Below are positions 24,388 through 36,000 of a stretch of 64,000 bases of DNA, one piece after another. Made by a program: the position numbers and the translations under genes. Below the pieces are notes generated by a model that did not search any database, was not told the origin of the DNA, and saw only the letters and a list, made by a program, of their open reading frames with translations. The stretch is from Castanea sativa (taxonomy: Eukaryota; Streptophyta; Magnoliopsida; Fagales; Fagaceae): NCBI RefSeq assembly GCF_040712315.1, contig NC_134013.1:88542001-88606000 (forward strand), written 5' to 3'. Every line of letters starts with the position of its first letter. Position 1 is the first letter of the stretch.

Positions 24388-24619
24388 CTCTCAATCTTTC
24401 AATTTAATCGAAATTTGTTTTAAACCATGTGGGATGAACATTAAAGTTTAAAGCGTATAGGATAAACTTTAAAGTTTAAAGCCCTCAAACAGTGCAATGT
24501 GTGGTATTTTGCAACTTTTTAATTGTTTACGTGGCAGTTTTTTAAATGGGTCTTTTTTCCTATGTGTCCACACAGTCTTAATTGCAAGAAAAGGTTTTTG
24601 CAATTATATATAGTATATG

Positions 24620-24625
<6 letters not shown>

Positions 24626-24669
<44 letters not shown>

Positions 24670-24672
24670 ATT
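24626..24672. repeat. (TA)n microsatellite (copy A)
   Basis: About 20 TA units with one break. The counterpart in copy B is at 52016-52060. Confidence 0.9.
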
Positions 24673-25470
24673 CATATTGATTTGGGGCATAATAAGGAGC
24701 TATGTGTAGAGAGGGTAAGATGAGTAGATGAATTTGAGCATGTGTCACATACATTTATGACAGGTGTTAACACTTTGAATTTTAAGGTTTTGTTTGTTTC
24801 TTTGTACGTAGGAAACTCAATCTTGCTCATAGAGTAGCAAAATGGCCTGCTTGGTATAAGTCTAATGGGCATCTTTTCTCTTCCAAATTATAATTTTGTT
24901 TGAGAGGAATAAGATGGGTTAGGACCTTTGATTTTTTAATTCTTTTTGTTTGGCTTAATAATATTTTTGGTTATATTGGAAAAATAGTTTCTGCCACTCA
25001 TCTAAAAAATAAAAAGAAAAAAAGAAAAAGAAAAATAGTGAGTTTTCCATTTCCATAATAAAGAAAAAATAATAAGCGACCCCCAATTTTGCCTAGCAAT
25101 TAAAACTTAACCCGTAAACCTTACCATCTAGTGCTCTTATACACTAAATGGGACACATGGTTGACACTTGTTGTGCTCGTGTCTCCTCTAGTGCACAATA
25201 GCAGTGGAAGTAAGTCAAACCTAAACAATTTGTAAAAGTTACTTAGTCAGTTTTGAAGTACTTTTAAGTAAAAGTTACTTAGCAGTGGAAGTAAGCTAAT
25301 TTTCAATATCCATGAAAATTAGCCTTTTCCCACTCAAAATTAAACAAGTTTCAAGCTGAATATGCTTGACTATGTTTTGAAGTGTCTTTAATATTTTCAC
25401 TAAAGTACAATTTTTACCCATAAAGTTTGAGGTTATTTTCATTTTGGGCATTTACATTTCAAAATAGATT

Positions 25471-25548
25471 GAGGCCTTGGTACGATCGTAAGCACCTTTC
25501 ACCAAAAGCGACAGGTCACAGGTTTAAATTTGGGAATAACATCTCCAA
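25471..25548 (+). mobile_element. tRNA-related SINE fragment (copy A)
   Basis: ttggtacgatcgtaagc is followed by cacaggtttaaatttggg, which is an A-box/B-box-like pair. Copy B keeps a better B box (gggttcaaatttggg) at 52861-52876. Only the tRNA-like head is recognisable. Confidence 0.5.
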
Positions 25549-26677
25549 TAAATATAAGGCTGAGTTCAAGTTATACCTGGTGTAACTCTAAGTAATGTTA
25601 TACCACTCAATAAAATATTATTGAATTCATCTTTAGAAAATTCAACTGTTGAATAATATGTTTTATATGTTCTTAACATATACGCCAAATTTCATGCCAA
25701 TCAGATGTAATTTACTATTCGATCAATAAACCAATCTTTTATGCATTATTTCAAACTACAAAAATATAATTTAAATAATTAATTGATGACATGTTTATTG
25801 AACTTTAATTACCTTGAAAATTTTCAAACATGGAGAATATACGAAGATAGTATAATCTAATGGTGGATTTGTCAAAATTTACATTCAATTAAAAATTATT
25901 GATTAGTGTAATATTGCTTAAAGTTACATCAAGTATAATTTGAATCTAACCCATATATATATAGAAGGGGTAGAATCGTCTACCAAGAACACCTTCAAAC
26001 CATGCAAAAGTGGAAGCTTTGTGCATTGGGTATGCCTCCTATAGTTGCAAAATTGTCATTTTGACCATTCATTTTTTATTCAATTATCTATTTGGCCTTT
26101 CATGAAAATGAAAATTGTAAAACATAAAGGATCAATATGAAACTAATTCCAAACTTTAAAAGACAGAATGAAATAATAATAATTATTATTTTTTATATAA
26201 GATAGAAATTATACTTTAACCTAATCTAAGTATATATGTGTGTGAAGCTCACTTTTAGAGACTTGAATTTTGGCTCTTGCCTCCTCACCCCTCACCCTAC
26301 AAGTACTTATACTTATAAAGTGATCACCGCAACAAGGATACGCGGTGGTTGAATGAAAATTTTGAAACATAAAGAGCCAATATGAAAACAATTCCAAACT
26401 TTATAGGACAAAATAAAAATTTTGAAACATAATTGATAAACAAAAAAAAATCCCAAATTTTAAGGGGTCAACTGTATTTTAGTCTTACATTTTCCATTTC
26501 ACATTATGCATAAAAGCTTTATGTTTACTTGCTAGGGCCCAAGGGATAAATTTATGCTGAAATAAAAGGAATGTGGTGAATCTTGTGATCTTTTTTCTGG
26601 GTGAAAAGGAGAACTCATTAAAACTAAAAAATAAAAATCTCAGCACAAAGCATGTTCAGATACACCCCATTGAGTCA

Positions 26678-26858
26678 TGTTAGAAATATTGAATTCAATA
26701 GTCTTGTATTTCTCACCAAAATAATATACATGAGTGCCTTTATATAGGAGGCATATGAGTGTTGTACAAGTAAATATGAGTGCAGTACAAGTAGTACAAT
26801 GTGTGCTATACAAGTAAGTAACCTAGTTGGGCCAAGCCCACAATACTATACGTTAACA
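26678..26858 (-). repeat. Copia 3' LTR
   Basis: 181 bp, from tgttagaaat to acgttaaca on the plus strand. It ends one base before the polypurine tract. Confidence 0.95.
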
Positions 26859-26871
26859 GCCCCCCTCAAAC

Positions 26872-29800
26872 TCAAGGTGGATGTGAGACCAGCTTGAGGT
26901 TGTCAACCAAATCACGAAGGCGTCCTTTAGGATGGAACTTGGTGAAGATGTCTGCAAGTTGATCTTTGGAGGAGACGGAGAAGAGCTTGAGAGCACCATG
27001 AACAAGATGATAACGGATAAAATGACAATCAATCTCAATATGTTTAGTCCATTCATGGAAGACATCATTGTGAGCAATGTGAATGACACTCTGATTATCA
27101 CAATAAAGAGGAGTAGCAGAGGATGTAGACACACCTAAGTCTGTAAGAAGCCATCGTAACCAAAGAAGCTCAGATGTGGTATCAGCAAGAGCATGATATT
27201 CTGCTTCAGTACTAGAGCGGGCCACAAAGGTTTGTTTCTTACTTCGCCAAGAAATCAAGGAAGAGCCAAGGAGAAAACAATAGCCAGTGGTGGACCTACG
27301 ATCAGTGGGATCTCCTACCCAATCAGCATCAGAGAATGCACGGAGTACAAGAGGAGATTGAGTTGAGTAGAAAAGGCCATGGAAGAGAGTGTCCTTCAAG
27401 TATCGATCGAAGAATGCGCAGAACAGCAGCATAGTGAGTCGACCGTGGAGCAGACAAATACTGGCTAACTTGATGAACGACATAGGAAATATTTGGACGA
27501 GTAACTATGAGATAGACTAGGTTGCCAACCAATCGTCTGTAAAGAGAAGGATTAGACAATGGTTTCCCCCCCCTCAAGGGAGTCAGATGCGCATTAAGCT
27601 CAAATGAGGTATCAACAGTCTTGCTGTCAGTGAGTCCAGCACGAGACAAAGATCAGAAGCATACTTGGCTTGAGTAATATAAAGACCATTTGAGGAATGA
27701 GTGATTTCAAGACCCAAGAAATAGGTAAGGTGGCCAAGATCTTTCATCTCAAACTGCTGACTGAGAAAATCCTTTAGTTCTTGTATGCCACTAAGGTCAT
27801 CACCAGTTATGATCATATCATCTACATAGAGGAGAAGTAGAATGGTGCCTTTATTAGTACGACGAAGAAATAAGGCAGCATCATAAGGACTGGCAGTGTA
27901 ACCCAAGCGAAATATAGTAGAGCTAAATTTTGCAAACCAGGCTCGAGGAGCTTGTTTAAGACCATACAATGCTCGTTGAAGGCGGCAAACCTTGTTGAAG
28001 TCAATGGAGAGACCTGGAGGAGGTTGCATGTAAACTTCTTCACTCAAGTCCCCATTAAGGAATGCATTTTTAACACCCATCTGAAAAAGATCCCATTGTC
28101 TAGCAGCAGCAACGGCCAGGAGGGCACCAACAAATGAGATGCGAGCAACTGGAGCAAAGGTCTCTTCATAATCAATCCCATACTCCTGTGTAAAACCTTT
28201 TGCAACAAGACAAGCCTTATAGCGCTCAATGGACCCATCTGAGCGAGTCTTGATCTTGTAGATCCACTTGTAACCAACCACAGACTGTCCAGGAGGGAGA
28301 GTAACTAAGTCCCAAGTATGGTTTTTGGTTAATGCATCAAGTTCCTTTTTCATTGCAATCTGCCATAAAGGGTCAGTGGAGGCCTCACGATAGGTTTGAG
28401 GCTCGTGGAATGTAGCAAGTGCAGTGTAACAATGATAATCAAGTAAATGTGTAAGAATGGATCTTACCCGGGTTGAGTGACGAGGTGGAATGTCTTGTGG
28501 AGGTGGAAGGTCTTGTGGAGGATCTTCAGGCGGAGCAGGAGTGGGGGACCCAGGCTCAAGTTGGGGTATCTCGTTATCATTCTGCTCATCTTCGACCTGT
28601 CCAAAAGAGACATTAAAAGGATCTGGTGTTTGAATAGAGAAGTCCAAAGGAGGATCAAGTGGATTTGAAGAAGGAACATGAAACTCCTCTGGAAAGACTT
28701 CAAGTACAGATGAGGTAGTGAGGGAAGAACGAAAATGAGAGAGTTCAACAAACAAACGGTGTTCCCAAAAGACAACATTACGTGAAACACAAAGGCGATG
28801 AGAGACAGGATCATAACATCGATACCCCTTTTGTGTTTCGCCATAACCAAGGAAACAGCAAAGTCTAGATCGAGGCTCAAGTTTGTTGTGCTCATGAGGC
28901 TGAAGAAGAACGAAACAAGCAGATCCAAAAGAGCGAAGGTGATGGTAGTTAGGGGGTGACCCAAAGAGGCGCTTATACGGAGTTTGATTATGGATGACAG
29001 TGCTTGGAATGCGGTTGATGGTGTGAACAACATGAAGAGCAGCTTCACCCCAGAATGGAGGAGGAACCTTGGCAGAAATAAGAAGAGTACAAACAGTGTC
29101 AAGAATATGACGAAGTTTTTGTTCAGCTCGACCATTTTGCTGAGAGGTACCTGGACAAGTTAGATGATGTACAGTGCCATAGGAGTGTAACAGAGCTTGA
29201 AAAGCATATTGAGTGTATTCAAGAACATTATCAGAACGAAAATTTTTGATTCTTTTGGAGAATTGGGTTTCAACCATTTTTGCAAAGTTACTGTATATTG
29301 GAAAAATTTCAGAACGAGATTTCATAGGGAATATCCAACTGTAACGAGAATAATCATCGATAAAAACAACAAAATATTGAGATCCACCAATACTAGCAAC
29401 AAGAGAAGGTCCCCAAACATCAGAATGAATTAACTTAAAAATACTATTAGAAATAGAATCACTATTATTAAAAGGTAAAGTTGGCTGTTTTCCTAACTGG
29501 CATGAAGTACAATCAAAATTGTCTTTGGACACAGAACCTAACAGACCCTTAGAAGCTAATTGTTGTACCCAAGAAGAGGGTGCATGACCAAGACGAGAGT
29601 GCCAAAGTGAGAGAGAGGGTAAGGAAGACACTGCAGCGGCAGTAGCAACAACAGACATCGGAGTAACAGGTGGAAGATGAAGATTGTCCACTAGAAACAT
29701 ACGCCTAACTCTAGGGCCGATCCCAAACTCTTGTCCCGTCCTCGGATCCTGCACAATACACCTAGAATAGTAAAAAATAAGACAATAACCTAGTTCAGCT

Positions 29801-31035
29801 AATTGTCCCACAAAACACAAATTATAGGATAGGTCAGGAACATGATAGACCCTAGGAACAAAGGGGTTGGAGGTTGAAACAAAACCAAGACTATTCCCAT
29901 GCATGGTGGAACCATCAGCTATGTGAATATTTAGGGGATGTGGAGTAGGGTCAAGTTTGGAGAATAAGGACGAGTGAGGTGTCATGTGATTGCAACAGGC
30001 AGAATCAAAAAGCCAAGTTTGAGACTTACCGGGTAAAACTGAGAGAGCAGTGGAAAGAGATGCATTACCAGCCATACGAACAGCTTGAGCTATGATCTTC
30101 TGTAGTTCAGTGGGTGAAAGGTTGATAGTGGATCCAGAAGACTGGGACTCAGCTGAAATGGGAGGCATTGGTGGAGTAGACTCAGTGTTAGCAATTGCAG
30201 CAGTAGATTTGTTGCGACGGTAACAAGTCTCAACAGTGTGGCCAGAGCGCTTGCAATAGTTGTAGAACTTTTTATTGGTCTGTCTGCGATGATTGCTGGA
30301 GCCAGAAGGATCACATAAGTGCTGAGGTTGCTCTATGGATGGAGCAGAAGGAGTAAGGGCCAGAACATTAAACTTATTCTGGGCTCTAAAAGTTGCAAGG
30401 CGAGCTTCTTTTCTTACTAACTCGTTTACAGCAGTATTAAGAGAGGGAGGAGGACAACGATTAAGAAGCTGACTTCGAATGGGCTCATAGTCCTTGTGGA
30501 GTGACATCAGGAACTCATAGAGACAAAATTCATCTCTAATAGCAGCATATTGTTGAGCATCTTTTGAGCATGCCCAAGTTGGATCAGAAAGGTCAATTTG
30601 GTCCCAAATGAAGCAAAGCTGATCATAGTAGTCATTGATGGACTGCCCTGGTTCTTGCCTGAGTTGATGCAATTCAACCACTAACTAATATTTCATGGAT
30701 CCGTGAGTGGTAGAGTATCTTTTGGCCAACATATCTCATGCTAATTTCGCATCATCAAAGCTGCCAAGCAAATTGGAGATGGAGGGAATGGAAGTGTTTT
30801 GAATCCATGTGAGGATCATATGATTGTGACTATCCTATTCAATCATGCGACTGAGAAAGGCAGCATCTTCTTCACTTGCCCCCTTCACAGGAATAGTAAT
30901 TGCACCAGTGCAATAATGTCAGAGCATGCGACCCTTAAGAAAACTGCGCAAAGCTTGATACCAAGATAAGTAATTCCTAGTCCCCTCCAATATAGTATTG
31001 ATGAGGCGAGGAAGAGAAACATCCTTTTTATCCAT
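26872..31035 (-). pseudogene. Copia gag-pol polyprotein, broken
   Basis: The start is ATG at 31035. The gag part has four in-frame stops (tops at 30921, 30837, 30738, 30687); by comparison with the family, three sit where tryptophan and one where glutamine is expected. From about 30681 one frame of some 1030 codons runs to 27583. It holds gag UBN2-type sequence, a zinc knuckle YNYCKRSGHTVETC with its first Cys replaced by Tyr, protease (WLFDSACCNHMT), the pre-integrase zinc site, integrase (IHSDVWG, FRSDN, QQNGRAE) and reverse transcriptase (LLLYVDDMIITGDD). Two frameshifts, near 27640 and 27430, lead into RNase H (LYCDNQSVIHIAHN, ending KLVSHPP). The element cannot make an intact polyprotein. 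Confidence 0.95.
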
Positions 31036-31652
31036 TTATAGACATAATATGCAAAAACAGACTGCAAAAATGAAATCTACGCAAAAAACTGAGTAAGGAG
31101 AACCTGGACTGTAAAAAGTCAACTCCAGAAAAAGTCAACGGTCAACGATCAAAGTCAACGGTCAAAGTCAAAGGTGACGTGGCAGGTGACGTCAACAGTG
31201 TGCTGGCGGGTGATGTCAGCGATGACTTGGCAATGATGACGTCACTAGGGCTGACGTCAGCAGGAGCGTCTGGCGTGTGGCAGCGCGTGGAGGCGCGTGG
31301 CGGCGTGTGGCTGCAGTGCAGAAGCTTTGGGCGGCGAGTGGGGGCTTCGATGACTGTGAGGTTTTCACGAAAAGGTAGATTGGAGCAAGACAATCTTCGT
31401 GGTACCTTTGGAAAATTTTTTGGAGCAATATTCACGGTGGTGCCGAAAAAGGCAGTGGTCTTTGCAGTGTTCGGACTCCTCAACGGCGGCTGCTACAGGT
31501 CCGAAACCTGAGGACGATGTTTGGAAGACTCGAAGGTTCAACGGCGAAAGGCTGTGGCAGTTGTTGTGACAGCAGAAGCAATATTGAGAATGAAGTTACA
31601 CCAATAAAGACAAGACTGCTAATAAAAGGTCAGAGCAGTGGCTCTGATACCA

Positions 31653-31833
31653 TATTAGAAATATTGAATTCAATAGTCTTGTATTTCTCACCAAAATAAT
31701 ATACATGAGTGCCTTTATATAGGAGGCATATGAGTGCTGTACAAGTAAATATGAGTGCAGTATAAATAATACAATGTGTGCTATACAAGTAAGTAATCTA
31801 GTTGGGCCAAGCCCACAATACTATACGTTAACA
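31653..31833 (-). repeat. Copia 5' LTR
   Basis: 181 bp. One difference from its partner changes the terminal TG to TA on the plus strand, which would impair integrase recognition of that end. Confidence 0.95.
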
Positions 31834-32716
31834 AGTCAAAAATACAAAAAATCTAATTATAGCTTGATCCCACCCTAACAAGCTTGTTGGCACATCAATT
31901 TGCTTCACGGTAGCAATGCTTAAGCCAGATCTGGAGATGACTAGAAAGTAACTGCATGTAATCATTCAAAATAGGAGACACATAATAGCCTTCCAAAAAC
32001 CAATGGTCACACTCGCATAACTATTATAATTTAATGATGGGGCTCTATAACCTCAGAAGAAGTTACATTTTACAAAGAAAATCTAGATCATGACAATCCA
32101 ACACAATGTATTGTTTGTTTATTTCTCAAAAAACAAAAAACAAAAAAGAAAAGAAAACAATATATTATTACAAAGGAAAGTTCGGTAGATCATGTCCCAA
32201 TTTCTAATACCAGTTCCTCCTAATTTTCTTTCGGTCAACATGACAATGCACGGTGCCGAATGGTTTGGGTCACGTGAACACCTACACTCTTGGTCTGACA
32301 CAACTTGAATATTGAAGCAGGCCTGTTGGGGATTTTGTTGGGTAAACCACGTGCTAAACTACCTTAATAAATATATTAAATATATTATTCAAAATATTCA
32401 CTCGGGAGCTATTATTCAAAAATATTGAAATATGTTCTGGTGTGTTCTCAAAATACAATGCTTAAAGTTCAAATATGTTAAATCGAGAATTATGACTCAA
32501 AGTACACTCTTAATTAAACACTTTTATCAAATACACTTTTATTCTGGGCCCTTATTGAGTATCAATTATAAATTCAAGACTAATTACGAAATTAAGTCTC
32601 ATGGGTTTATGTGAAAATAATAAATAACCACTCTCATTTGTCAAGTCAAATTTATGGTAAAATTGTGGTAAAAAGAAATAGTAATATTAGTCCTAAAAAC
32701 ACTATCAAGTTTTCAT

Positions 32717-32890
32717 TAAAACAAAAAAAGTACAGTTTTTTAGGGTCTGTTTGGTCATCCAATTCAAACTCATATTTTTATATTTTAAATAACATTATAC
32801 ACATTTTTACACACATTTTTACTGACACATATTTTAAAGAATTACAAAAATATAGTCTCCAAACAATTTGCCAAAAACACTTTAGTGCCA
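32717..32890. mobile_element. MITE inserted upstream of SCPL gene 1 (copy A only)
   Basis: A 174-bp block separates ttttcat from aaattcac. These bases are contiguous in copy B at about 58808-58822. Its ends, ttttttagggtctgtttgg and the reverse complement of ccaaacaatttgcc, are imperfect inverted repeats of the hAT-MITE type. It ends only 38 bp before the TATA box of the SCPL gene. Confidence 0.8.
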
Positions 32891-32928
32891 TAAATTCACT
32901 TCTCCCACTGGGTCCCTGTCTCCAACTT

Positions 32929-32935
32929 TATAAAG
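32929..32935 (+). promoter_or_regulatory. TATA box of SCPL gene 1
   Basis: TATAAAG lies 75 bp before the start codon, in a block (ccaactttataaagtcccgc) shared exactly with SCPL gene 2. The distance allows a 5' UTR of roughly 45 bases. Confidence 0.7.
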
Positions 32936-33003
32936 TCCCGCACTTTATCACTACAGCAGCCAAAAATTTTCACGCACTACCTTCTGTTTTTTTGAGGTTA
33001 GCT

Positions 33004-36000
33004 ATGGTATTTCACATGCTATTTCCAAGGAAGGCCTGTAACACTGTCAGTCTGCCAAGATGGGCGTCTTTGCGTGTGCTTCTTGTGTTAATTTTCTCAG
33101 CAAACACAGTTTACTCTGGCTCCATTGTCAAGTATCTGCCTGGCTTTGATGGTGAACTACCATTTAAACTCGAAACAGGGTAAGTTTTTGGAAGTTTGAA
33201 CTGCATTTTGAGTGTAGAATATATAGGTTTGTTTCATTTCGAAAATTTTAATGGGTTTTCCGTTTCAGATACATAAGTGTGGGGGATTCTGAGCTATTCT
33301 ACTATTTCATTGAGTCTCAAGGAAATCCTCAACAAGACCCTCTTTTTCTTTGGCTTACAGGAGGACCTGGCTGTTCCTCTTTTTGTGGAATTGTCTATGA
33401 AATTGGTACCCTTATTTCTCTCTGTTCTTGCTTTCATTGCAACCATTTAGGACTTAACACTTTTCGATATTTTAACTAGAATTGAAAATTAACATTTGCA
33501 CATAGCGGATGCAAACTTGCATTAAAAGCCTTCTGTTTCAATTAGGCTCCACATATGGTCATTTGGGAAGTTCATCTATAAAATCATGTGACATTATGCA
33601 TAAAATTGTGGATGTTGTGTGTATGAAGTATACATTAACAAATATGAAAAAAACCATTACCGATTTAGGAATAACCTTTCACATTTGGTACGGCAGGATA
33701 TAGTATTATATTTTTTAAATCAATATATATATATATATATAAACAGAGATCTCATGCGAAAGTGCATGAGTTCCTGCCAAGTGGCGCTCTAATTTTGCTA
33801 TTAGCCTTTTTTTTTTTACCTCTTTTATTAAGGTTGTTAAGTCCACGTTAACTTATTTTATTGTAATCTCATTGATATCTCATTAATTGCTTAAGCTTAT
33901 ATCACACATTTCTCTGATCTTCATGCTTTTAGCATAACCACTGTTTTAGTGTTTTAGAAAAAGCAAAAAAAAAAAAAAGAAGTAAGGACTAATAGTAATA
34001 ACTAATCAGATAAGGCATTGGGGAGAGATAGAGAGATACAAAAATGTTGTGAATTGTTAAATAAAACGCACTATTTCACTATATATTACCAAAATAAAAG
34101 ACAAAATACTTGAGACTAATAAAACATTTGAAAGAGAGAGAGAAATTTGAGAGGTCACCATCTCGGTTATACTGGCCTCCCACCAATATCGAGACATCGA
34201 AACTCCTACGGGTAATTTTTTTCTTTTCTTTATTCTTTTTTAAATTAGGGGCTTAAATATGATTTAGGTTTAAGTAATTTGGTTGGATAATTTTTGTTTT
34301 GATTATATAGGTAGAAAGTATTTGAAGCGCAATGTAAAGTCATATTCTACCATGGTTTAATTTTAAATCATCTATAAGCCCTGGAAAGAGAGTTCTGATG
34401 GTTAAAAAGTGTGAAGAGAGAGAGAGAGTGAGAGCACCAAATGTGAGATGAGAAGTAGAGGCTAGGTTACAAACTTAATTATGGAGCCTACCGGCTAATA
34501 TGTGATAAGAAGAGAAGCAGGAAAGTAAGATTGTTTAGCCCTTGATTGGAAGTAGGGAATGGAATGAAATGGAAATGAATGAAAATAATAATTTTAAAAT
34601 ATTTTTCTCTTTCTTTGTTTGGGAGTTTTAATGGAGAGAATAGAAAGTCTATTCTCTTGTTTGAGATTTTAAGTGAGAGGGAATGGAATGGGTAGGATGG
34701 AACACTCATTCTTTTCTATTTCTTTAAAACTTCAATTTTCAGTCCCTCAAAATTGGGAGGAATTGGAGGGAATGAAATTAGATTTAATGAATTTTTTACT
34801 AAAACTCCCAAAATACCCCTATATATTCAACATTTTTATTTTAAAACAGGGGTCTAATAGTAATATTGTAATAAAATAATTCAATTTCTTTTCTTCTATG
34901 TTACTCCCAAACAATACTGCTTACATTCCATTTGTTTGCATTCCTTTCCATTCCTTTATTTTAAAACATCCAAATAAGGTTACTTAATTCCATTCCATTC
35001 ATTTCTCTTGTTTAAATATATTTCATTCCATTCCATTCCCTTATAATCATTCCATTCCATTAGCATGTTAGTGTATGTAACAAGCACTAACATTCCTTTC
35101 CCCTTAGTGTATATTTGAATGAGATATAATGTTTTATGCACAAACACTTTTAGTATGTTTGGAACGGAGGGAGTGGAAAGAAGAGTACAAGGAAAGGTGG
35201 CCCGAATATACTAACATTTAGTACATTTTTTTAATAGAGATGGCTAGTGTCTTATTACCAGTTGGTTAGGCTTAAAAGGGAAATAAAACAAGTAAAAAGG
35301 TCTAACTTGGATCTGCTCAAGTAAAAAGTTTGCGACCGTGCAGGTTTGAATGAATGACTTCAGACTTCTTCAATTTATTGTAACTTGAGGACCACCAATA
35401 TAATTTACTTTTTGCGGTGGATTTCATTCAATATCAAAGAGCGTTATAGTTATTTTGTAAAATTTTTGGCACAGAAGGGTTTGGTTTGAAGAAGGAAATA
35501 TTAGAACAAGTTAAATTCAACCTCAACTGTTTGAATAGTTTCATAGCCTCTGATAATTAGTGAAGAGTGGGCTGAGTGGCTTTCCTGCCTTTAATTAGTT
35601 GAGTGACTTCTTTCATAAGCAAAAAAGCTGTAATCTAATTTGATAATTCTTGTGCAGGTCCACTGGAATTTCAGATTAACAACTACACTGGGGGCTTACC
35701 AAGATTGGTATATTATCCATATGCATGGACAAAGGTACTCATTTTGAGCAAGCAGCCTTCTCTACTTCTGTCCTTGTTTCTTATTTCACAATTGTTATTA
35801 ATCTGTTGTGATCATTATCCAGACAGCCAGCATTATATTTCTAGATGCACCTGTTGGCACTGGATTCTCCTATGCAAGAACTCCAGAAGGCTGGCCTACC
35901 TCAGATTCAGAATCATCTGAACAATCCTATCAATTCCTCAGGAAGGTGTGTAAAAGCTCATACCTTCAAGAAGGAAAATTCCACTCTGTTTACAGATAAT

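Larger units (their letters stand above)
26678..31833 (-). mobile_element. Complete Ty1/copia retrotransposon, 5156 bp
   Basis: LTRs of 181 bp lie at 26678-26858 and 31653-31833 and differ at 6 positions (about 97% identical). A 5-bp target duplication agtca lies at 26673-26677 and 31834-31838. On the minus strand a perfect initiator-Met primer site (tggtatcagagccac, 31638-31652) abuts the 5' LTR, and a polypurine tract (gtttgaggggggc, 26859-26871) abuts the 3' LTR. Copy B at about 54445-54453 has the unoccupied site gagtcataaatac, so insertion followed the segmental duplication. The gag-pol frame is broken. Confidence 0.97.
21030..33542. repeat. Segmental duplication, copy A
   Basis: The block matches 48450-59477 in order and orientation: R tail, inverted-repeat MITE, SINE, reversed LINE endonuclease, TA microsatellite, tRNA-like SINE, then the SCPL promoter and first two exons. 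SCPL exons 1-2 differ at about 8 of 313 bases. Alignment is interrupted by copy-specific insertions: copia and a MITE in A, several elements in B. Copy A probably continues to 48448, so the tandem unit is about 27 kb. Confidence 0.93.

Noticed and set aside
24134..24394. Arg/Glu-rich 86-codon minus-strand frame
   Set aside because: Product of the CT microsatellite read on the other strand.
28464..29135. 223-codon minus-strand frame inside the copia element
   Set aside because: Shadow of the pol frame, which has clear integrase and reverse transcriptase motifs.
32611..33183. 190-codon frame that would extend SCPL gene 1 upstream
   Set aside because: The upstream part runs through the copy-A-only MITE and the TATA box. 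Copy B cannot encode it, so ATG 33004 is the better start.
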